Shown here piece by piece: positions 58,887 to 64,000 of a stretch of 64,000 bases of DNA; the stretch's first letter is position 1; every line of letters begins with the position of its first letter. Origin of the DNA: Azospirillum sp. TSH100 (GTDB lineage Bacteria; Pseudomonadota; Alphaproteobacteria; Azospirillales; Azospirillaceae); contig NZ_CP039634.1 in NCBI RefSeq assembly GCF_004923295.1, positions 1,073,001 to 1,137,000 of the forward strand, read 5' to 3'. The translations under genes and the position numbers were made by a program. The notes under the pieces were generated by a model that saw only the letters and a program-made list of their open reading frames with translations, searched no databases and was not told the origin of the DNA.

Positions 58887-59978
58887 TCACAACAGCGACA
58901 GCTGGTCCCCCGCGGCCGGCGGCAGCCGGAAGCGGCTGCAATCGAGCTGCCAGCTCCGGGCACCCAGCCCATGCCGCTTGCAGGCCAGCTTGAAGCGATG
59001 GAGCAAAAGCTCGGCGTAAGGGCCGGTTCCCTTCATCCGCGTGCCGAAGCCGGACCGGTAGAGTTCCCCGTCGCGGCTCTGCCGCATCAGGCTCAGCACG
59101 CGGTCGGCCCGGTTGGGGACGTGGACGCGCAGCCATTCCTCGAACAGGGTGGCGATCTCCAGCGGCAGGCGCAGCAGGATATAGTTGGCGGCACTCGCCC
59201 CGGCCCCGGCGGCAGCCGCCAGGATCGCCTCCAGCTCATGATCGTTCAGGGCGGGGATCATCGGGCTGGCGAGCACGGCTACCGGCACGCCGGCCTCCGT
59301 CAGGGCGCGGATCGCCTCCAGCCGGCGCGGCGGGGTGCTGGCCCGCGGCTCCATCACGCGGGCGAGGTTGCGGTCCAGCGTGGTGACGGAGATCGCCACC
59401 GACGCCATTCCCTGTGCGGCCATCGGCGCCAGGATGTCGAGGTCGCGCAGCACCAAAGCCGATTTGGTGATGATGCTGACCGGCTGGTTGAAGTCGCGGC
59501 AGACCTCCAGCACCTGGCGGGTGATGAGCTCCGTCCGCTCGACGGGCTGGTAGGGGTCGGTGTTGGCCCCCAGCGCCAGCGGCTGGCAGACATAGGATTT
59601 CGCCCGCAGTTCCTTGGCCAGCAGCTCCGCCGCGTTGCGCTTGGCGAACAGCTTCGTCTCGAAATCCAGCCCCGGCGACAGGCCCAGATACGCATGGGTC
59701 GGCCGGGCGAAGCAGTAGATGCAGGCGTGCTCGCAGCCCTGGTACGGGTTCACCGAGCGGTCGAAGGGAATGTCCGGTGACTGGTTGCTGGTGATGATCG
59801 ACTTGGCCGAGGCCGGGGAGATGGTGGTGCGGACCGGGTCGGACAGCGCCTCGTTGCCGCCGTCCCGATAACCGGTCCAGCCGTCGTCGGTCAGAACGCG
59901 GGTCTCGCGCTCAAACCGCCCGGTGGCGTTGGTGACCGCTCCGCGGCCCTTGATCGGCGGTCGCTGTATCTCGTCCAT
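58887..59978 (-). CDS. Radical SAM protein, PA0069/SplB-related family
   Basis: The 363-residue protein has the 4Fe-4S cluster motif CEHACIYC (cysteines at about 82, 86, 89) followed by FARPTHAYLG, typical of the PA0069 family. SPASAKSIITSNQSPDIPFD comes before it. The family is distantly related to spore photoproduct lyase; the substrate is not established. It stands alone on the minus strand. Confidence 0.88.
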   Translation of the reverse strand: MDEIQRPPIKGRGAVTNATGRFERETRVLTDDGWTGYRDGGNEALSDPVRTTISPASAKSIITSNQSPDIPFDRSVNPYQGCEHACIYCFARPTHAYLGLSPGLDFETKLFAKRNAAELLAKELRAKSYVCQPLALGANTDPYQPVERTELITRQVLEVCRDFNQPVSIITKSALVLRDLDILAPMAAQGMASVAISVTTLDRNLARVMEPRASTPPRRLEAIRALTEAGVPVAVLASPMIPALNDHELEAILAAAAGAGASAANYILLRLPLEIATLFEEWLRVHVPNRADRVLSLMRQSRDGELYRSGFGTRMKGTGPYAELLLHRFKLACKRHGLGARSWQLDCSRFRLPPAAGDQLSLL

Positions 59979-60038
59979 ACCCGCAGCTTAGCCGCGGCAG
60001 ACTGGAACGTAAAGTGAACAAGCGGGTTGTCCTGCCGT

Positions 60039-60914
60039 CTATCCGGCCGCCATCAACCGGGCGTGGTGTTCGCGGATCCGCCGCTCCCAGCTGGCGGTGA
60101 AGAACAGGCCGTCGCGCGCCGCGAAGGCGGCCAGTGCCCGTTCTCGGAAGGCGGGGCCGGCGCCGGACTGGCGGTGGGCGTCGACGCGCTCCGCCATTTC
60201 CGCCCAGTCGCCGAGGATCAGCGCGCCGCATTCCCGATAGAGCGGGTCGAGCAGGCTGGTCCGCACCACCGGCACCGCGCCGGCCGCCAGCGTTTCCCAG
60301 AAGCGCAGCGTGTCGACGCCGTTGCCGCGCGGGCAGATCACATAGCGCGACCGCCCCAGCAGGTGCAGATAGGCTTCGTAGCCCAGCCGCTCCTGGGAAA
60401 CGAACACCCCGTCGGTGGGGATGGCGTGGCGTTCCGGGTTGGTGTCGGACATGGCGGTCAGCAGGATGTCGATCGTCCGCTGTTCCCAGGGCTGCCCGCC
60501 CACCGCAGCCAGGATCACCCTCAGATCGCCGTGCGGACGCTCCCGTTCGGTGAAGCCGATGGGCACCTGCAGGATCTTCTCCGACCAGAGCGGCAGGTTG
60601 GTGCCGCTCCACGACACCACGCGCTCGTCCCTGGCAAGGTCGGCGAAGTCGGACGGTGTGTTGTCGCTGATGCCGGTCACCAGCCCGAACGGCACCCGGA
60701 TATGGGCCATCGCCTTGATGAAGGCGGACAGCCCGTTGGTCTTCACATAGATCAGGTCGCCGGCGCGGATCGAATCGACGTCCAGCCGGTCGTGGTTGTG
60801 CAGCCGGGTGACGCCGGCCCGCCGGTAATAGTCCGCCGGCAGGTCCAGCACATGCGGGAAGCAGGGCGCCAGGCTGTTGTAGCGGAGAAGGCCGATCTCG
60901 GCGTCCGTGGGCAT
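60039..60914 (-). CDS. Exostosin-like glycosyltransferase (putative)
   Basis: The protein has about 291 residues, starting at MPTDAEI, and reads as a soluble enzyme. The C-terminal part carries SRYVICPRGNGVDTLRFWE and LAAGAVPVV, a pattern seen in exostosin/GT47-like glycosyltransferases, where the nucleotide sugar is bound. The N-terminal half has YVKTNGLSAFIKAMAHI. Donor and acceptor are unknown. It is divergent from the TPR-GT11 gene across about 120 bp. Confidence 0.55.
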   Translation of the reverse strand: MPTDAEIGLLRYNSLAPCFPHVLDLPADYYRRAGVTRLHNHDRLDVDSIRAGDLIYVKTNGLSAFIKAMAHIRVPFGLVTGISDNTPSDFADLARDERVVSWSGTNLPLWSEKILQVPIGFTERERPHGDLRVILAAVGGQPWEQRTIDILLTAMSDTNPERHAIPTDGVFVSQERLGYEAYLHLLGRSRYVICPRGNGVDTLRFWETLAAGAVPVVRTSLLDPLYRECGALILGDWAEMAERVDAHRQSGAGPAFRERALAAFAARDGLFFTASWERRIREHHARLMAAG

Positions 60915-61036
60915 GCTTGCGTTCTCCCGTCGCGTCGCCGGATGTCTTACCATGGGGGTACAACCGCCACAACGCGAGGCCGGCGCGTCAACGGCCCGCA
61001 GAGGATATGCGCAAGGAAAAGGCGCAGAGGAGATGC

Positions 61037-63256
61037 ATGGCTAGCGTCGCTGAGGCCGTTTCGGCCGCTCTCGACCATCACCGGGCGGGCCGGCTGGAGC
61101 AGGCGGAGACCCTCTATGGCCGCATCCTGCGTGCCGCCCCCGGCCATGCCGACGCCAGCCATCTGCTGGGGCTGCTGCTGGCCGAGACCGGTCGGGCGGC
61201 GGATGGCCTCGTCCGCGTCGACGCCGCGCTGGCGGCCAACCCCGCGGTTGCCGCCTACCATCTCAGCCGCGCCCGCATCCTCCAGGCGCTGGGACAGGAG
61301 CAGGAGTCGGTCCGCAGCCTGATCGCCGCCGTTTCCCTGCATCCTGGCGATGCGGAGGCCGCTTTGATGCTGGCCCCGTTGCTGCGCGGTCTGGCGGAGC
61401 AGCTGTTCGACGCCGGCCGGCCAGCCGAGGCGGCACCCCTCTACCGCCGCGTTCTGGCGCTGGCTCCCGCCGACCTGACGGCGGCCTTCGATTTCGCCCT
61501 CTGTGCCGCACAGACCGGGCGTCTGCCGGACGCGGCGCGGGCGGCCCGCATGGCCGGACGGCTCAACCCGGCGATCCAGCGTGCCGCCCTGTTGGAGGCG
61601 GAATGCTGGTCCGTCCAGGGCCTGCCCGCCGATGCGGCCGATGCGGCGCGTCGCGCCGTGCTGGCAGGGCCGCTTGATCCGCCGGCCCGCATGATGCGCG
61701 CGGTTTCGCTTCAACAGGCCGGTGCTGTGGAGCGGGCATCCTTGGCCTACCGGGCCTTGCTGGCGCTCGATCCAATCAGCCCGGCGGGCTGGGGCAATCT
61801 CTGTGTCGCCGCCCAGATGCTTGGGCTTCCCGGTGATGCCGTTCTTTCCGGCAGCCGCGCGGCGGTGCTGCTGCCGGACGATGCCGGTTTGCGCACCAAC
61901 CTCAGCGCTGCCCTGCTGTCGGCCGAACGGCCGCGCGATGCCGCCGCCGCCGCGCGGCACGGTTTGGCCCTCGACCCGGCGGCGGCCGACCTGCTGCTGA
62001 ATCTCGGCTCCGCCCTCGACACCCGCCATGCCTGCGATGCCGCCCGCCCCGCGTTGGACCGCGCCTTGCGCCTGCGGCCAAGGGATCCGGCGATCCTTGC
62101 CCAGCTCGGCCGGGTCTGCGAGGCCGTTGGTGACGTCCCGGCGGCCGGAGCGCTGCTGCGCCGTGCACTCGCCGCCACGCCCGGCGATGCGGAAACCTTG
62201 GCGGCGCTGGGTCGCACCGCGCTGGCGGGGAAGGATGCGCGTGGGGCGGAGCGGATCGCCCGGCGTGTCCGTCGTCTGCATCCGGATCTTCCCGCCGGTC
62301 TGCTGCTGTCCGGCGCCGTGGCCGAGGTGCTGGGGCGGGAGGACGAGGCGCTGGCGGCCTACGACCGGGTGATCCTGTGCACCCCCGGCCTCGGCACCGC
62401 TTTCACCCGGCGGTCGCTCCTGCTGCTGCGCCGCGCTTTCGGGACCACCCCGCTACGGCAGGGCCGGCGGCCGGCGGCGGAGCGGGTGATGGTGGGGCGG
62501 CTTGGCCAGGATGGACGGTTCGGCAACCAGCTCCTGCAATACGGCACCCTGCGCGCCTGCGCCGACCGGCTGGGATTGGAGCTGGAGGTTCCGGACTGGA
62601 TCGGCCGGGCGCTCTATGGTCTGGACGACCCGCTGCCGCAGATGCCGTTGCCGGTGCTGCTGGAGGAGGAGTTCGATCATGCGGCGGCGCTCGGCGGACG
62701 CTCCGACGCCTGTGCCGGGCGGGACGTGGTGGGGTATTTCTGCGGCGACACCACGCCGCTTTGCTCCCATCGCGCCCTGTTCCGCAGCCTGTTCACGCCC
62801 GTCGGCGCGGTGGCGGAGCGGATGGACGCGGCATTGGCCCGCCTGCGCGGCGATGGCCGGACGGTGGTGGCGATCCACCTGCGCCGCGGTGATTTCGGCG
62901 GTGACCGCTTCTGGATCGCGCCGGAGGCTTGGTATCTCGACTGGCTGGCGGCGCTGTGGCCGACTCTCGACCGTCCGGTGCTGTTCCTCGCCACCGATGC
63001 GCCGGAGCTCGCGTCGCGCTTTTCCGCCTACGCCCCCGTCAGAGCCGATGATCTGGCCGATCCGCTGCCGGGGGTGGAGTTCCTTCTCGACCACTGGATT
63101 CTGTCGCGGGCGGATGCGCTGGCCGCATCCAACAGCTCCTTCTCCATCACCGCGGCGATGTTGAATGCCGGTGCCCGGATATTCGTCCGGCCCGACCGCC
63201 GTTTGAGGCGGCTGGTTCCCTTCGATCCATGGAGCGGACCGGTGCTGTGGGAGTAG
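61037..63256 (+). CDS. TPR protein fused to a GT11 (alpha-1,2-fucosyltransferase-like) domain
   Basis: The 739-residue protein has TPR-like repeats over about residues 1-470. A C-terminal glycosyltransferase domain follows, with GRFGNQLLQY (about 492-501) and HLRRGDF (about 614-620). These two motifs define family GT11, which adds fucose in alpha-1,2 linkage to surface glycans. The ATG at 61037 has GGAG 5 nt upstream; ATG 61007 is a longer alternative. The TPR part may recruit the acceptor protein or complex. Sugar and acceptor are not decided. Confidence 0.82.
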   Translation: MASVAEAVSAALDHHRAGRLEQAETLYGRILRAAPGHADASHLLGLLLAETGRAADGLVRVDAALAANPAVAAYHLSRARILQALGQEQESVRSLIAAVSLHPGDAEAALMLAPLLRGLAEQLFDAGRPAEAAPLYRRVLALAPADLTAAFDFALCAAQTGRLPDAARAARMAGRLNPAIQRAALLEAECWSVQGLPADAADAARRAVLAGPLDPPARMMRAVSLQQAGAVERASLAYRALLALDPISPAGWGNLCVAAQMLGLPGDAVLSGSRAAVLLPDDAGLRTNLSAALLSAERPRDAAAAARHGLALDPAAADLLLNLGSALDTRHACDAARPALDRALRLRPRDPAILAQLGRVCEAVGDVPAAGALLRRALAATPGDAETLAALGRTALAGKDARGAERIARRVRRLHPDLPAGLLLSGAVAEVLGREDEALAAYDRVILCTPGLGTAFTRRSLLLLRRAFGTTPLRQGRRPAAERVMVGRLGQDGRFGNQLLQYGTLRACADRLGLELEVPDWIGRALYGLDDPLPQMPLPVLLEEEFDHAAALGGRSDACAGRDVVGYFCGDTTPLCSHRALFRSLFTPVGAVAERMDAALARLRGDGRTVVAIHLRRGDFGGDRFWIAPEAWYLDWLAALWPTLDRPVLFLATDAPELASRFSAYAPVRADDLADPLPGVEFLLDHWILSRADALAASNSSFSITAAMLNAGARIFVRPDRRLRRLVPFDPWSGPVLWE

Positions 63257-63276
63257 GATGCGGCATACCCAGCAAA

Positions 63277-64000
<724 letters not shown>

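Overview
The window is GC-rich (roughly two thirds G+C by eye) and densely coded on both strands. Gene content and order (trpB-trpA-accD-folC, rpsT next to dnaA, ModD, a TssL/TssM/TagF set, a SUV3-type helicase, many TPR proteins, an MCP) suggest an alphaproteobacterium of the Rhodospirillales, most likely Azospirillum or a close relative. The genus is inferred from this content, not from a database match. The presence of dnaA and rpsT points to the main chromosome.

Layout. 1-10.7 kb: the end of an NtrC-type activator, a cold-shock protein, a receiver-Hpt protein, the tryptophan synthase genes followed by accD and folC, a tRNA-Ala with clear promoter and terminator, then a tight run yggT-DUF167-folD-corA-modD. 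10.7-10.9 kb: a compact unit with a 16-bp palindrome, a leader hairpin, a strong ribosome binding site, a 23-residue amphipathic peptide and a terminator-like hairpin. 11-18.6 kb: a Pat-type acyl-CoA synthetase/GNAT fusion, DoxX, L-lactate dehydrogenase, a LysR regulator, an epimerase, a DUF4258/DUF2283 pair whose first gene has an in-frame stop, and ppa. 18.7-26.3 kb: a dipeptide-type ABC importer (two binding proteins and two permeases, no ATPase), a large unrecognised protein and gpt.

26.4-29.4 kb: two identical tRNA-Arg(ACG) genes with near-identical promoter regions flank a chemoreceptor gene and an AT-rich stretch. 29.5-38.9 kb: a proline iminopeptidase, mutM (one zinc ligand missing), a small secreted protein, an enoyl-CoA hydratase, rpsT, dnaA, a receiver-GGDEF protein, and a polyamine-type binding protein with its ATPase but no permease. 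38.9-50.8 kb: a Tim44-like protein, an S4-domain protein, tagF-tssM-tssL with a short TssM, a class A penicillin-binding protein, and an OmpR/EnvZ-type pair divergent from a Spy/CpxP-like periplasmic protein.

51-64 kb: a SUV3-like helicase, a lipoprotein adenosine deaminase homologue, a TPR-PRMT-like fusion, a UMF1-type transporter, a radical SAM protein, an exostosin-like glycosyltransferase, a TPR-GT11 fucosyltransferase-like fusion, and the start of ahcY behind an 18-bp palindrome that looks like an operator. No CRISPR array, insertion sequence or prophage was seen.
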